From Ruegeria sp. EL01 (GTDB lineage Bacteria; Pseudomonadota; Alphaproteobacteria; Rhodobacterales; Rhodobacteraceae), in contig NZ_OMPS01000009.1 of assembly GCF_900313035.1 (NCBI RefSeq), positions 62,103 to 126,102 of the forward strand: 64,000 nucleotides of DNA, read 5' to 3'. Both the position numbers and the translations under genes were made by a program. The notes under the pieces were generated by a model. It worked only from the letters and a program-made list of their open reading frames with translations. It did no database searches and was not told the DNA's origin. Position 1 is the first letter of the stretch; the number at the start of each line of letters is the position of its first letter. Below are positions 44,728 through 53,998 of the stretch, piece by piece.

Positions 44728-45093
44728 TCAGTTCGTGATTGTGTAGGTTCCTCCTGATTTACCTTTACCTTTGTTGCGCGTGAACGTGACCTGATTGCCG
44801 TCAATTGTAACTTTTTGGCAGTCTTGGGGAATTTGCTTGCCACCAACAACCAGAGTTCGGCACCAGAAGCGTTTGTTCCAAGCCCAGGCGCCTTTGAATT
44901 TAACCTTGTCGCCGGTTTCACCGGTCAATTTGCCATCGGCAGAAATAATCACCCATGTGCCGCCATCCACCAGTTTTTTTCCTGCGACAGCTGCCAGAAA
45001 TTGATCCTCTTTCTTCAGATCCTTGGCGTCTAAGGTCTCTGCGGAAAGCAGAACGACACTGGCCACAACTGCCAACAAAGCAACAACTTTCAT
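44728..45093 (-). CDS. Small exported protein with Shine-Dalgarno in a hairpin
   Basis: From the ATG at 45093 the product is 121 residues: a signal peptide (MKVVALLAVVASVVLLSAETLDA) and a small basic beta-rich domain of about 95 residues with two cysteines (RFWCRTL, PQDCQKV) and a lysine/glycine-rich end (NKGKGKSGGTYTITN). I recognise no family with certainty; it has DUF995-like character. Its ribosome binding site GGGAG lies within the 3' arm of a perfect 11-bp hairpin. The tlpA gene ends 64 bases upstream on the same strand. Confidence 0.75.
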   Translation of the reverse strand: MKVVALLAVVASVVLLSAETLDAKDLKKEDQFLAAVAGKKLVDGGTWVIISADGKLTGETGDKVKFKGAWAWNKRFWCRTLVVGGKQIPQDCQKVTIDGNQVTFTRNKGKGKSGGTYTITN

Positions 45094-45095
45094 CA

Positions 45096-45128
45096 ATACT
45101 CTCCCGTTTAATGTGGCCGGGAGAGTAT
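45096..45128 (-). promoter_or_regulatory. Perfect 11-bp hairpin that sequesters the Shine-Dalgarno
   Basis: On the minus strand ATACTCTCCCG (45118-45128) and CGGGAGAGTAT (45096-45106) are perfect complements around an 11-base loop. GGGAG in the second arm is the ribosome binding site, seven bases before the ATG at 45093. No T-run follows, so it looks like translational control rather than a terminator, though it also lies between tlpA and this gene. Confidence 0.7.
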
Positions 45129-45157
45129 CATAATTCCGTTGGTTTGGTGAAAGGTTC

Positions 45158-45724
45158 TTAGCTTTCACCGCCAACGAGTGTCGAGATGATGGATTTCGCG
45201 CTATCCGAGTTCCATTCCGCGTCACCGATCAGCCGGGCGATTTCGTTGCCATCGGGGTCGATGATGACAGTGATTGGCAAACCAATCACACCCATCTCAC
45301 GCGCAACCGCTTGATTAGGGTCTTGGTGTCGGGGCAGATTATCGATGCCGTTTTCATCGAAGAATTTCTTGATGCCTGCCGGCGAGTTGCGACCAGTCGC
45401 CAGGGTCAAAACCTCGAATTTGTCGCCCCCGAATTCTTCCTGTAATTCAGCGATCTGGGGCATCTCTTTGCGGCAGGGGGCGCACCAGGTGGCCCAGAAG
45501 TTCAACAGCACATACTTGCCTTTGTAGTCCGCCAGTGTCGCGGTGCCGCCATCGTCTTCCAGTTCAAATTCAACCGCTTCGACTGGCTTCGGCTCTTTGT
45601 GGAGGATCAGACGCTTCAGGCTGCCATCGCGTAACGGCGCCAATGTCTCGGCATCGGTTGCCAAAGCCGCGTTTGCACCTAGCGCAAGGGCCATATAAAG
45701 GGGGATCAGACGAAATAGGCGCAT
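45158..45724 (-). CDS. TlpA-like thioredoxin-fold periplasmic protein
   Basis: The 188-residue protein starts [22 protein letters not shown] (signal peptide) and has the TlpA/ResA redox site [15 protein letters not shown] (C-x2-C), then [20 protein letters not shown] with the cis-proline. It acts as a thiol-disulfide reductase outside the cytoplasm, often for cytochrome maturation. Only 21 bases separate it from the divergent argH start, so the two promoters must overlap coding sequence. Confidence 0.93.
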   Translation of the reverse strand: MRLFRLIPLYMALALGANAALATDAETLAPLRDGSLKRLILHKEPKPVEAVEFELEDDGGTATLADYKGKYVLLNFWATWCAPCRKEMPQIAELQEEFGGDKFEVLTLATGRNSPAGIKKFFDENGIDNLPRHQDPNQAVAREMGVIGLPITVIIDPDGNEIARLIGDAEWNSDSAKSIISTLVGGES

Positions 45725-45745
45725 ATCAACTCCGGGTTTTCTTAC

Positions 45746-47134
45746 ATGACCGATCAATCTTCGAACCAGATGTGGGGCGGCCGCTTTGCCGCCGGTCCAG
45801 ACGCGATCATGGAGGCAATCAATGCCTCGATCGGGTTCGATCAGCGGATGGCAGCCCAGGACATCGCAGGCTCGCGCGCCCATGCCGCCATGTTGGCTGC
45901 CACAGGCGTTATAAGTGATAGTGATGCGCAGGCTATTCGGGAAGGGCTGCTCACCGTTTTGTCAGAAATCCAGAGCGGCACATTTCAGTTCTCGACCGCG
46001 CTGGAAGACATTCACATGAACGTCGAGGCGCGACTGAAAGAGATCATCGGAGAACCCGCAGGCCGTTTGCACACAGGGCGTTCGCGCAACGATCAGGTCG
46101 CGACCGACTTCAAACTCTGGGTGCGGGATCAGTTGGACGCGGCTGAAAATGGGCTTCTGGCCCTGATCCGCGCGCTTTTGGCGCAGGCGGAGGCTGGGGC
46201 TGAGTGGGTCATGCCGGGCTTTACCCACTTGCAAGCCGCGCAGCCAGTGACATGGGGCCATCATATGATGGCCTACGTCGAGATGTTTGGTCGTGACTTG
46301 AGCCGTGTCCGTGATGCCCGCACCCGGATGAACGAATCGCCATTGGGTGCAGCTGCTTTGGCCGGAACATCCTTCCCCATCGACCGCCAGATGACGGCCG
46401 AGGCGCTGGGCTTTGATCGCCCTGCAGCAAATTCCTTGGATGCCGTCAGCGACCGCGATTTCGCGCTTGAGTTCCTGTCGACCGCATCGATCTGCGCCGT
46501 CCACCTGTCACGCTTTGCCGAAGAACTGGTGATCTGGTCCTCGGCCCAGTTCCGCTTTGTCACGTTGTCCGACCGGTTCTCGACCGGTTCATCGATCATG
46601 CCGCAGAAGAAAAACCCCGATGCGGCCGAGTTGATCCGCGCCAAGGTAGGCCGAATCTATGGCGCCAACACGGCGCTCATGATGGTGATGAAAGGCTTGC
46701 CACTGGCCTATTCCAAAGACATGCAGGAAGACAAGGAACAGGTCTTCGATGCCGCGGACAACTGGATGCTGGCGCTTGCTGCGATGGAAGGCATGGTCAA
46801 GGACATGACCGCCAATCGCGAAAGCCTGGCCGCCGCGGCCGGATCTGGGTTTTCGACCGCGACTGATCTGGCCGATTGGCTGGTGCGGGTGCTGGGGCTG
46901 CCGTTCCGCGATGCACATCACGTCACTGGTTCGCTGGTGGCGCTGGCAGAAGGCAAGGGTTGCGACCTGCCTGATCTGACGCTGGTAGACATGCAATCGG
47001 TCCATGCGGACATCACCGAAAACGTCTTTTCTGTCCTTACGGTCGACAATTCGGTAAACTCCCGCCAATCTTATGGTGGCACGGCACCCGATCAGGTCCG
47101 CGCTCAGATTGAACGATGGAAGGCGATGGTTTGA
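45746..47134 (+). CDS. argH: Argininosuccinate lyase
   Basis: ArgH cleaves argininosuccinate to arginine and fumarate. The 462-residue protein has [58 protein letters not shown] and the signature [18 protein letters not shown] with the catalytic serine loop. It is the first gene of an argH-lipoprotein-lipoprotein-lysA run. The next ATG overlaps its stop (TGATG). Confidence 0.97.
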   Translation: MTDQSSNQMWGGRFAAGPDAIMEAINASIGFDQRMAAQDIAGSRAHAAMLAATGVISDSDAQAIREGLLTVLSEIQSGTFQFSTALEDIHMNVEARLKEIIGEPAGRLHTGRSRNDQVATDFKLWVRDQLDAAENGLLALIRALLAQAEAGAEWVMPGFTHLQAAQPVTWGHHMMAYVEMFGRDLSRVRDARTRMNESPLGAAALAGTSFPIDRQMTAEALGFDRPAANSLDAVSDRDFALEFLSTASICAVHLSRFAEELVIWSSAQFRFVTLSDRFSTGSSIMPQKKNPDAAELIRAKVGRIYGANTALMMVMKGLPLAYSKDMQEDKEQVFDAADNWMLALAAMEGMVKDMTANRESLAAAAGSGFSTATDLADWLVRVLGLPFRDAHHVTGSLVALAEGKGCDLPDLTLVDMQSVHADITENVFSVLTVDNSVNSRQSYGGTAPDQVRAQIERWKAMV

Positions 47135-47316
47135 TGCAGATACTACACGTAATCCTTCTGATTGCGGCTGGATTTGTATTGTCCGCCTGTGGCGCGGACG
47201 GCGAACCGGTTCAACCCACTGTCAATGCAAATATCGGTGTCGGCTCTAGCGGTACACATGTCGGCGGCGGCGTTGGCCTGCGTCGTGGCGGGCTTGGCGT
47301 GTATTTGGGTGTCTAA
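47134..47316 (+). CDS. Small lipoprotein between argH and lysA (LptM-like position)
   Basis: The 60-residue protein (ATG sharing a base with the argH TGA) has a lipoprotein signal with LSAC lipobox, then CGADGEPVQPT and a glycine-rich tail. The site between argH/lysA-type genes and the CGxxGxPxxP start resemble LptM, the small lipoprotein that helps mature the LPS translocon. The core motif is only partly conserved, so this is tentative. Confidence 0.7.
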   Translation: MQILHVILLIAAGFVLSACGADGEPVQPTVNANIGVGSSGTHVGGGVGLRRGGLGVYLGV

Positions 47317-47406
47317 CCCGAAGTGCGTTGTGTTCGGCGGCAAACACCCCATCTATGAAAAGCGTTGCCCGTGCGCCTCGGACACATGCCAAACTTAAGG
47401 ATTACC

Positions 47407-47556
47407 ATGAAGATTGTTGCCCTGTTTCTGACATTGGCCGTTCTGATCGCTTGCGAACCGTCATCCTCTCCGCGACCTGAACCTGCGGCAGAACCTCGGA
47501 AGTCGGGTATTTCGGTTTCCGGATATGGTCGTATTGGGGTCTCGACCGAGCTTTAG
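47407..47556 (+). CDS. Second small lipoprotein between argH and lysA
   Basis: The 49-residue protein has a lipoprotein signal (MKIVALFLTLAVLIAC, lipobox LIAC), a proline-rich spacer (EPSSSPRPEPAAEPRK) and the end SGISVSGYGRIGVSTEL. That end loosely echoes the IGV-containing tail of the previous lipoprotein. It is followed after 71 bases by lysA. Function is unknown. Confidence 0.68.
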   Translation: MKIVALFLTLAVLIACEPSSSPRPEPAAEPRKSGISVSGYGRIGVSTEL

Positions 47557-47627
47557 TGGCGCATCACTGGCGAGCAGCAGACGGAATCGATTGATCCACG
47601 CGGCAGTTTTGGTCTAAGCGCGCTGTT

Positions 47628-48893
47628 ATGGATCACTTTCTCTACCGCGACGGCGCGCTTTTCGCCGAGGATGTCCCGATCTCCGAAATCGCAGCCGCGG
47701 TTGGAACGCCGTTCTATGTGTATTCCTCTGCAACCTTGCTGCGGCATTTCAAACTATTCGATGACGCGTTGGACGGCACCGATCACCTTGTCTGCTATGC
47801 GATGAAAGCGGCCAGCAATCAGGCAATCCTGAAAACGTTGGCACAAGCAGGCGCAGGGATGGATGTGGTTTCGGGCGGGGAGTACATGCGTGCCAAGGCC
47901 GCAGGCGTGCCGGGCGACAAAATCGTTTTCTCGGGCGTCGGCAAAACAGCGGATGAGATTCGCACTGCGCTCACTGGCGGCATCCGTCAGTTCAACGTAG
48001 AATCCGAGCCCGAGATGGATGTGATTAACGCCGTCGCGCTGGAGTTGGGCGTGATCGCGCCGATCACCGTGCGGGTGAACCCGGACGTGGACGCCAAAAC
48101 CCATGCCAAGATTGCCACCGGGAAATCCGAGAACAAGTTTGGCATCCCGATTTCGCGCGCGTCTGAAGTTTATGCACTCGCCGCCAGCCTGCCGGGATTG
48201 AAGGTTATCGGGATCGACGTCCATATCGGCTCGCAACTGACCGAGCTGGAGCCATTTGAGCTTGCCTATAACAAAGTCGCAGAACTGACCGAACGTCTGC
48301 GGTCCGAAGGGCACGATATTCGTCGTCTCGATTTGGGCGGCGGGCTGGGCATTCCTTATACGCGTTCGAATGATGCCCCTCCCTTGCCGGTTGAATACGG
48401 CGCTATGATCAAGAAAACGCTGGGTCATCTGGGTTGCGAGATTGAGATCGAGCCCGGTCGCCTGATCGCAGGCAACGCGGGTCTGATGGTTTCGAAGGTC
48501 ATTTATGTGAAGTCCGGCGAAGACCGCGAATTTCTGATCCTCGACGGAGCAATGAATGACCTGATCCGCCCAGCAATGTATGAGGCGCATCATGATATTG
48601 TTGCGGTGCAGGAACCCGCACCGGGTGTCGAGCAGAAGCCCTACGATATCGTCGGGCCGGTCTGCGAATCCGGCGATACTTTTGCCAAAGAGCGCAGCAT
48701 GCCGCCGCTGTCCGCCGGTGATCTGATCGCGTTCCGCAGTGCCGGGGCGTATGGTGCCGTGATGTCCAGCGAGTACAACACGCGCCCGCTGATCCCAGAA
48801 GTGCTGGTGCATGGGGATCAATTTGCAGTTATTCGTGAACGCCCAAGCTTTGACGAAATGATAAACCGCGATACCATACCCTCGTGGCTCTGA
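47628..48893 (+). CDS. lysA: Diaminopimelate decarboxylase
   Basis: LysA makes lysine from meso-diaminopimelate. The 421-residue PLP enzyme has CYAMKAASNQAILK (PLP lysine), SGGEYMRAKAAG, HIGSQLTELEPFE, DLGGGLGIPY, EPGRLIAGNAG and VCESGDTFAKER. All are expected for the fold type III decarboxylase. Confidence 0.97.
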   Translation: MDHFLYRDGALFAEDVPISEIAAAVGTPFYVYSSATLLRHFKLFDDALDGTDHLVCYAMKAASNQAILKTLAQAGAGMDVVSGGEYMRAKAAGVPGDKIVFSGVGKTADEIRTALTGGIRQFNVESEPEMDVINAVALELGVIAPITVRVNPDVDAKTHAKIATGKSENKFGIPISRASEVYALAASLPGLKVIGIDVHIGSQLTELEPFELAYNKVAELTERLRSEGHDIRRLDLGGGLGIPYTRSNDAPPLPVEYGAMIKKTLGHLGCEIEIEPGRLIAGNAGLMVSKVIYVKSGEDREFLILDGAMNDLIRPAMYEAHHDIVAVQEPAPGVEQKPYDIVGPVCESGDTFAKERSMPPLSAGDLIAFRSAGAYGAVMSSEYNTRPLIPEVLVHGDQFAVIRERPSFDEMINRDTIPSWL

Positions 48894-48929
48894 TGCGATA
48901 ATCGCAGGGGCCCGATCAGGAGGCCCGCC

Positions 48930-51473
48930 TTGAGCGAAAGAACAAACCCGCCAATTCCACGCCTGTCACTTTGGCTGACCCATGCCGGGATGCTGGCTGA
49001 GCAGGTTTTGCGTGCATTTTGGCCTGTTTTTTCGATTTTGATGCTTGTTCTGGCGGCACTGATGCTGGGTTTGCAGGACTTCGTGCCGGTTGAATTCGTA
49101 TGGGGCACTGGTGCGGTGTCTGCGGTCGTTGTGATCGTCGCGATCCTTTGGGGGATAAGGCGATTCCACGTCCCGTCGCGTGCCGAAGCACTTTCGCGAC
49201 TTGATGAAACCTTGCCGGGCCGACCAATTCAGGCCCTGTTGGATGATCAGGCCATTGGTGCGCAGGACGCGGATTCGGTGGCTCTGTGGCAGGCCCACAA
49301 ACGCCGTATGGCGCAGCGTGTTGCGCAGGCCGAGGCAGTGAAACCGGATCTGCGGCTGGCGTCACGCGACCCCTACGCCCTGCGATATGCCGCTTTGCTT
49401 GCTTTGGTTGTCGCGGTTTTATTCGGATCATTCTGGCGCATTGGATCGGTCGCCGAAATGGCACCGGGGGCTGCCGTCGCCGGGCAAGGGGCGACATGGG
49501 AAGGCTGGGTTGAACCGCCGCGTTACACCGGGTTGCCGACGCTCTATCTGGCGGATCAATCCGGAACAGAACTCTCCATACCGCAGGGCAGCCGCGTCAC
49601 ATTGCGGTTTTACGGAGAGGTTGGTGCGCACAGCCTGTCAGAGACTACTTCGGCGGCCGGAACAGAGGCTACAACTGAACCTGAACAGGAATTCGTGGTC
49701 GAGCAATCCGGGCGGATTCGCATTGACGGCCCGACGGGTCGGGAATGGGAGCTAGACATCATTGGTGATGCGCCGCCACAAATTGCGGTGGCGGCTGCCG
49801 CTGAATCTGAGGCTGGCGGTCAGATGAAACTTCCCTACGCGGCCCTTGATGACTACGGCATCGTATCTGGGTTGGCCCGGATCGAGCTGGATCTGGCTGC
49901 GGTTGATCGGCGTTTTGGCCTGATCGCGGATCCCGAACCGCGTCAAGCGATTGAAGTTGAATTACTCATGCCGATCACCGGGGACCGGACGGATTTCACC
50001 GAAGACCTGATCGAAGATTTCTCGCAACATCCTTGGGCGCATCTGCCGGTGACAATCACATTGATGGCGCAGGATGCAGCAGACCAACAATCCGAATCGG
50101 AACCCTATGCGACTGCGTTGCCCGCGCGTCGGTTCTTTGACCCGCTCGCAGCGGCTGTGATCGAACAACGGCGAGATTTGCTGTGGGCGCGCGCCAATGC
50201 CACACGGGTCGCGCAGGTACTGCGCGCGGTGTCCAATCATCCCGAGGACCTGTTCCGCTCGGACATCGCATATCTGCGTCTGCGCGTGATCCTGCGGCGG
50301 TTGGAGACCTTTGACGAATACGGGCTGAAATCTGAGCAGCAGGAGGAAATCGCGCAGGCCCTGTGGGACCTTGCGGCCTTGATCGAAGACGGAACACTGG
50401 CCGATGCGCTCGAACGGATGCGTCAGGCCCAGGAACGGTTGTCCGAGGCGATGAAGAATGGCGCTTCCGATGAGGAAATCGCCGAACTGATGCAGGAACT
50501 GCGCGAGGCAACACAGGACTATTTGCAGCAATTGCAGCGCCTGGCTCAGCAAGACGGCGAGAATGGTGAGCAACAACAGGGCCAGAACGGCGAATCCATG
50601 CAGATGTCGCAGGAAGATCTGCAGCGCATGATGGACCGTATTCAGGAGCTCATGGAACAGGGCCGCATGGCCGAGGCGCAGCAAGCGTTGGATGAGTTCC
50701 AGCAGATGATGGAAAACATGCGCGTCACTCAGGGGCAGGGGCAAGGTGGCCAGTCCGAGGGTCAGCAAGCCATGGAAGGGCTTGCTGAGACATTGCGCGA
50801 ACAGCAGGGCCTAAGCGATCAGGCCTTCCGCGATCTGCAGGAACAGTTCAATCCCGGCGCGCAGGCTGGCGAAAATCAGGGCAACGAAGGCAGCTCAGGC
50901 GGTCAAGGTCGCGGTCAAAGCCACGAGGGTCAAGGCGGCCAGGGGCAAGGGTCTGATCAATCGGGTGAAGGCCAACAGGGCCAAGGAACGCTGGCGAACC
51001 GGCAACAGGCCCTGCGGGATGAGTTGGGTCGGCAGGAACAAGGGTTACCCGGTGCAGGCACACCGGACGGTGAAGCCGCGCGCGAGGCTTTGGGTCGTGC
51101 GGGCCGTGCGATGGATGACGCAGAAGAGGCCCTGCGCGGCGATGATCTTGCCGAAGCCATAGACCGTCAGTCCGAGGCGATGGAAGCCCTGCGGGAAGGT
51201 ATGCGTTCACTGGGTGAGGCGATGGCCCAGAACCAGCAGAACCAGCCGGGGCAGGGCACGGAAGAAGGCGATATGCAGGCCGACAACCGCGACCCGTTGG
51301 GTCGTAACCCGGGTGCTGCGGGATCCATTTCAACCGAGGAAGACATGCTGCAGGGCGAGGATGTCTATCGCCGCGCGAGGGAACTGCTGGACGAAATTCG
51401 TCGGCGTACCGGCGACACCGATCGCCCCAAAATCGAACTGGAATACCTTAAACGGTTGCTTGAGCGGTTTTAG
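48930..51473 (+). CDS. TIGR02302-like (DUF4175) large membrane protein
   Basis: The 847-residue protein starts at TTG (48930) behind AGGAGG. It has two or three N-terminal helices (about residues 25-70 and 145-165), a beta-rich middle (WVEPPRYTGLPTLYL) and helical segments. A low-complexity C-terminal third rich in Gln, Gly and Glu (about residues 530-800) ends in a helical EDVYRRARELLDEIRRR tail. This layout fits the alphaproteobacterial TIGR02302/DUF4175 family of unknown function. Confidence 0.85.
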   Translation: MSERTNPPIPRLSLWLTHAGMLAEQVLRAFWPVFSILMLVLAALMLGLQDFVPVEFVWGTGAVSAVVVIVAILWGIRRFHVPSRAEALSRLDETLPGRPIQALLDDQAIGAQDADSVALWQAHKRRMAQRVAQAEAVKPDLRLASRDPYALRYAALLALVVAVLFGSFWRIGSVAEMAPGAAVAGQGATWEGWVEPPRYTGLPTLYLADQSGTELSIPQGSRVTLRFYGEVGAHSLSETTSAAGTEATTEPEQEFVVEQSGRIRIDGPTGREWELDIIGDAPPQIAVAAAAESEAGGQMKLPYAALDDYGIVSGLARIELDLAAVDRRFGLIADPEPRQAIEVELLMPITGDRTDFTEDLIEDFSQHPWAHLPVTITLMAQDAADQQSESEPYATALPARRFFDPLAAAVIEQRRDLLWARANATRVAQVLRAVSNHPEDLFRSDIAYLRLRVILRRLETFDEYGLKSEQQEEIAQALWDLAALIEDGTLADALERMRQAQERLSEAMKNGASDEEIAELMQELREATQDYLQQLQRLAQQDGENGEQQQGQNGESMQMSQEDLQRMMDRIQELMEQGRMAEAQQALDEFQQMMENMRVTQGQGQGGQSEGQQAMEGLAETLREQQGLSDQAFRDLQEQFNPGAQAGENQGNEGSSGGQGRGQSHEGQGGQGQGSDQSGEGQQGQGTLANRQQALRDELGRQEQGLPGAGTPDGEAAREALGRAGRAMDDAEEALRGDDLAEAIDRQSEAMEALREGMRSLGEAMAQNQQNQPGQGTEEGDMQADNRDPLGRNPGAAGSISTEEDMLQGEDVYRRARELLDEIRRRTGDTDRPKIELEYLKRLLERF

Positions 51474-51482
51474 GAAGGGGTT

Positions 51483-51506
51483 GGCGCGTCAGTTTTGGGA
51501 CGCGCC
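51483..51506. terminator. Hairpin between convergent genes
   Basis: GGCGCGTC and GACGCGCC form a perfect 8-bp stem with an 8-base loop, 10 bases past the large membrane protein stop and overlapping the last codons of the zinc-ribbon gene. There is no T-run on the plus side. It may act as a weak terminator. Confidence 0.4.
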
Positions 51507-52241
51507 TGAACCGGCCTGGGTTTCAAGCCAGATTCTTGCCTGATCCACCAGCGAGACATAGGAGTTCAGGACAGGATCCGCCTGCGGCACTGCTTCGCTG
51601 ATTTGTTGGGCGTTGCCGTAAATCAAGTACAGAATCACACCAATGATCAACATCAGGGCGAAACCACGGACAAACCCACCGGACTTGCGGACCGGTGCTT
51701 CAATCTCGGTCATCTCGGCGCGCATGGTGGAGTTGATTGCGTCAACATCCGGCAGCGCTTCTTTCTGCCCCGCGTCTTCAGCTGTCACTGAGGCGGAAGG
51801 TCGTTTGGGCTCGATTTTTGGTTCAGGTGGGGTGTCCAATGCCAGATCGGGCTGGGTTTCCAGTCCTCCGCCTTCCTGAGCACGCAATTCCGCCTCGCGG
51901 GCGGCCTCTTCCTGTAAAATACTGGCAACTGAGGGGTCCACATTTCCTGTGGGTTCTTCAGACGCTTTCTCAGGCTCAGGCTCAGGCTCAGGCTTTGTCG
52001 ACGTTTCTTCGGTCGTTGAGTCCGCTATCTCGTCTTCCGAGGTCTCCGCCTCAACAGCAGGTGCATCCGCGTCGGCGGCGTCATCTTCTACCTGTGCAGG
52101 TTCAGATATCTCGTCGGTCGGATGTTTGGCCTGAAACCAGGTTTGATCGCAATTTGAACATTGCACATCGCGGCCTTCCTCGGGGATGACCTCGTCCGGG
52201 ACCTCGTATTGGGCGCTGCAATTTGGACATGTAAGACGCAT
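51489..52241 (-). CDS. Zinc-ribbon and single-helix protein (MJ0042-type)
   Basis: The 250-residue protein begins MRLTCPNCSAQYEVPDEVIP and continues to QCSNCDQTWF, so it has a C-x2-C...C-x2-C zinc ribbon of the MJ0042 type (residues 5-33). An acidic, proline-rich linker includes a PEPEPEPE run encoded by four CAGGCT hexamers (51971-51994). One transmembrane helix (GFALMLIIGVILYLIYG) and a short periplasmic tail follow. Similar proteins occur beside ftsE in roseobacters. Role unknown. Confidence 0.85.
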   Translation of the reverse strand: MRLTCPNCSAQYEVPDEVIPEEGRDVQCSNCDQTWFQAKHPTDEISEPAQVEDDAADADAPAVEAETSEDEIADSTTEETSTKPEPEPEPEKASEEPTGNVDPSVASILQEEAAREAELRAQEGGGLETQPDLALDTPPEPKIEPKRPSASVTAEDAGQKEALPDVDAINSTMRAEMTEIEAPVRKSGGFVRGFALMLIIGVILYLIYGNAQQISEAVPQADPVLNSYVSLVDQARIWLETQAGSGASQN

Positions 52242-52412
52242 ACTGCCTCCCCGACCGTAAAACGGACCGTTATTGGTTTTTTCAGGAATGATATTCCGTT
52301 AAGACCTAACAGCAAAGGGCGTTTTCGGTTTCACGGACTAAGTGTCACCAATTGGACCCGGTGACGGCATTGAAACCACAACCGCGCTCGGGCAAGAAGA
52401 GCGGCAAAGTAA

Positions 52413-53102
52413 ATGGGGGCAAGTGTGATCGAGCTGGAAAATGTCAGCTACACCTATGGCGGCGGCGAATTGCTGAGCGATGTATCGGTGCAGCTGCAGC
52501 CGGGGTCCTTTCATTTTCTGACCGGCCCTTCGGGAGCAGGGAAAACAACGCTGCTCAAGCTTTGTTATGGGGCGCTGCTGCCAACATCGGGACGGCTGAG
52601 CGCTTTTGATCAGGATATCTCTCTGCTGGATCGGGATCAGATGGCCCTGTTGCGCCGTCGAATTGGCGTCGTGCATCAGGACTGCCAGTTTCTGGATCAC
52701 ATGACCCTGGGTGAGAATGTCGCTTTGCCACTGATGGTTTCAGGGCGTGCAGAATCGGCTGAGCAGGACAACCTGACCGAGCTGCTGAGTTGGGTGGGTC
52801 TTGGCCCCCGGCTAGAAGCCAGACCGCCGGAATTGTCCGGGGGGGAGCGTCAGCGCGCGGCTTTGGCACGCGCTCTCATCCTGTCACCCGACGTTGTGCT
52901 TGCGGATGAACCAACAGGAAATGTGGACTGGGAGATGTCGCAACGCTTGCTGCGTCTGCTGATCGAACTGAACCGGATGGGCAAAACCGTTCTGATTGCG
53001 ACACATGATCTGAGCTTGATCCGCGCGGCCAAAAGTCAGGTGCAGGCCCGAGTCTTGCGGATCTCGCAGCGGCGGTTGCAACTGGCAGGAGCGGATCTAT
53101 GA
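52413..53102 (+). CDS. ftsE: Cell division ATP-binding protein FtsE
   Basis: FtsE is the ATPase of the FtsEX complex, which signals to septal peptidoglycan hydrolases. The 229-residue protein has Walker A GPSGAGKTTLLKLC, signature LSGGERQRAALARAL, Walker B VVLADEPTGNVD and the H-loop ATHD. An alternative GTG start at 52425 (IELENVSYTYGGG) is equally good by family comparison. Its stop overlaps ftsX (ATGA). Confidence 0.93.
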   Translation: MGASVIELENVSYTYGGGELLSDVSVQLQPGSFHFLTGPSGAGKTTLLKLCYGALLPTSGRLSAFDQDISLLDRDQMALLRRRIGVVHQDCQFLDHMTLGENVALPLMVSGRAESAEQDNLTELLSWVGLGPRLEARPPELSGGERQRAALARALILSPDVVLADEPTGNVDWEMSQRLLRLLIELNRMGKTVLIATHDLSLIRAAKSQVQARVLRISQRRLQLAGADL

Positions 53103-53998
53103 GCACTGGTGATATTCGCAACCTGCTGCGCCGCGATGCACGCGCCGACCGGGTTGTGCCGCCAACTGGGTACACTGCACATCTGACCCTGTTCGTGTCC
53201 GGAGCAATGGCCTTTCTCGCCGTGTTCGCTCTGGCTTTGTCGCTGGCCTCGGGCAGGATTGCTGACCGTTGGGCGTCGGAACTGGCGGGCGCTGCAACCC
53301 TGCGTATTAACGCCCCGGCGGAACAGCTTGCGGCCCAAACCAACGCCGCGTTGACCGTTCTGGGCCAGACCCCGGGCGTTGCGTCGGCGCGCGCGCTGAC
53401 CGCAGAAGAACAGGCGGCTCTGCTGGCTCCGTGGTTTGGGCCTGACCTGCCGCTGGACACTCTGCCCATCCCGCAACTGATTGAAATCGTCGAAGGTGAC
53501 CCGGGACTGGATGCCGCCGGGTTGCGCCTGCGGCTGGGGGCCGAAGTTCCTGGGGCTGTTCTGGACGATCACACAAGATGGCGCGAACCTTTGGTTGATG
53601 CAGCAATGTCTCTGCGACGCCTGGGATGGGTGTCGATCTTGCTGATCGGCAGCGCCACGGCGGCCATGATCACATTGGCTGCCAACGCGTCGCTTGCCGC
53701 CAATGCGCAAATCATCGAGGTTCTGCGCCAGGTGGGTGCACGTGATCGGTTCATTGCCGGGGCCTTCGTCCGCCGCTTCACCTATCGCGCCTTTTTTGGT
53801 GCGGCCGTGGGAACCCTGCTGGGATTGACCGGCGTGTTACTGCTACCTGAGGCTTCGGATACCGGCGGCTTTCTGACCGGAGTAGGCTTTCAGGGCGGCG
53901 ACTGGGCCCTACCCATTTTCATTCCCGTTCTGGGCGCCATGGTTGCCTTTTTCGCCACCTGGACAGCAGCCCGTCGTAAATTGAAGGAGCTTTCATGA
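53099..53998 (+). CDS. ftsX: Cell division protein FtsX
   Basis: The 299-residue membrane partner of FtsE has one N-terminal helix (about residues 30-55), a periplasmic loop of about 110 residues and three C-terminal helices (ILLIGSATAAMITLAANAS, FFGAAVGTLLGLTGVLLLP, FIPVLGAMVAFFATWTAARR). NAQIIEVLRQVGARDRFIAGAFVRRF is the conserved FtsX coupling block. It is coupled to ftsE and plsC by ATGA overlaps. Confidence 0.92.
   Translation: MSTGDIRNLLRRDARADRVVPPTGYTAHLTLFVSGAMAFLAVFALALSLASGRIADRWASELAGAATLRINAPAEQLAAQTNAALTVLGQTPGVASARALTAEEQAALLAPWFGPDLPLDTLPIPQLIEIVEGDPGLDAAGLRLRLGAEVPGAVLDDHTRWREPLVDAAMSLRRLGWVSILLIGSATAAMITLAANASLAANAQIIEVLRQVGARDRFIAGAFVRRFTYRAFFGAAVGTLLGLTGVLLLPEASDTGGFLTGVGFQGGDWALPIFIPVLGAMVAFFATWTAARRKLKELS

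Noticed and set aside
47754-48821. A 355-codon open frame antisense to lysA
   Set aside because: lysA is intact on the plus strand; the opposite frame has shadow composition only.
51971-51994. Four tandem CAGGCT hexamers in the zinc-ribbon gene
   Set aside because: They encode an in-frame PEPEPEPE linker; changes in copy number would not shift frame, so phase variation is unlikely.
52344-52365. GTCACC/GGTGAC inverted repeat upstream of ftsE
   Set aside because: Only six base pairs with a 10-base loop and no T-run; too weak to call.
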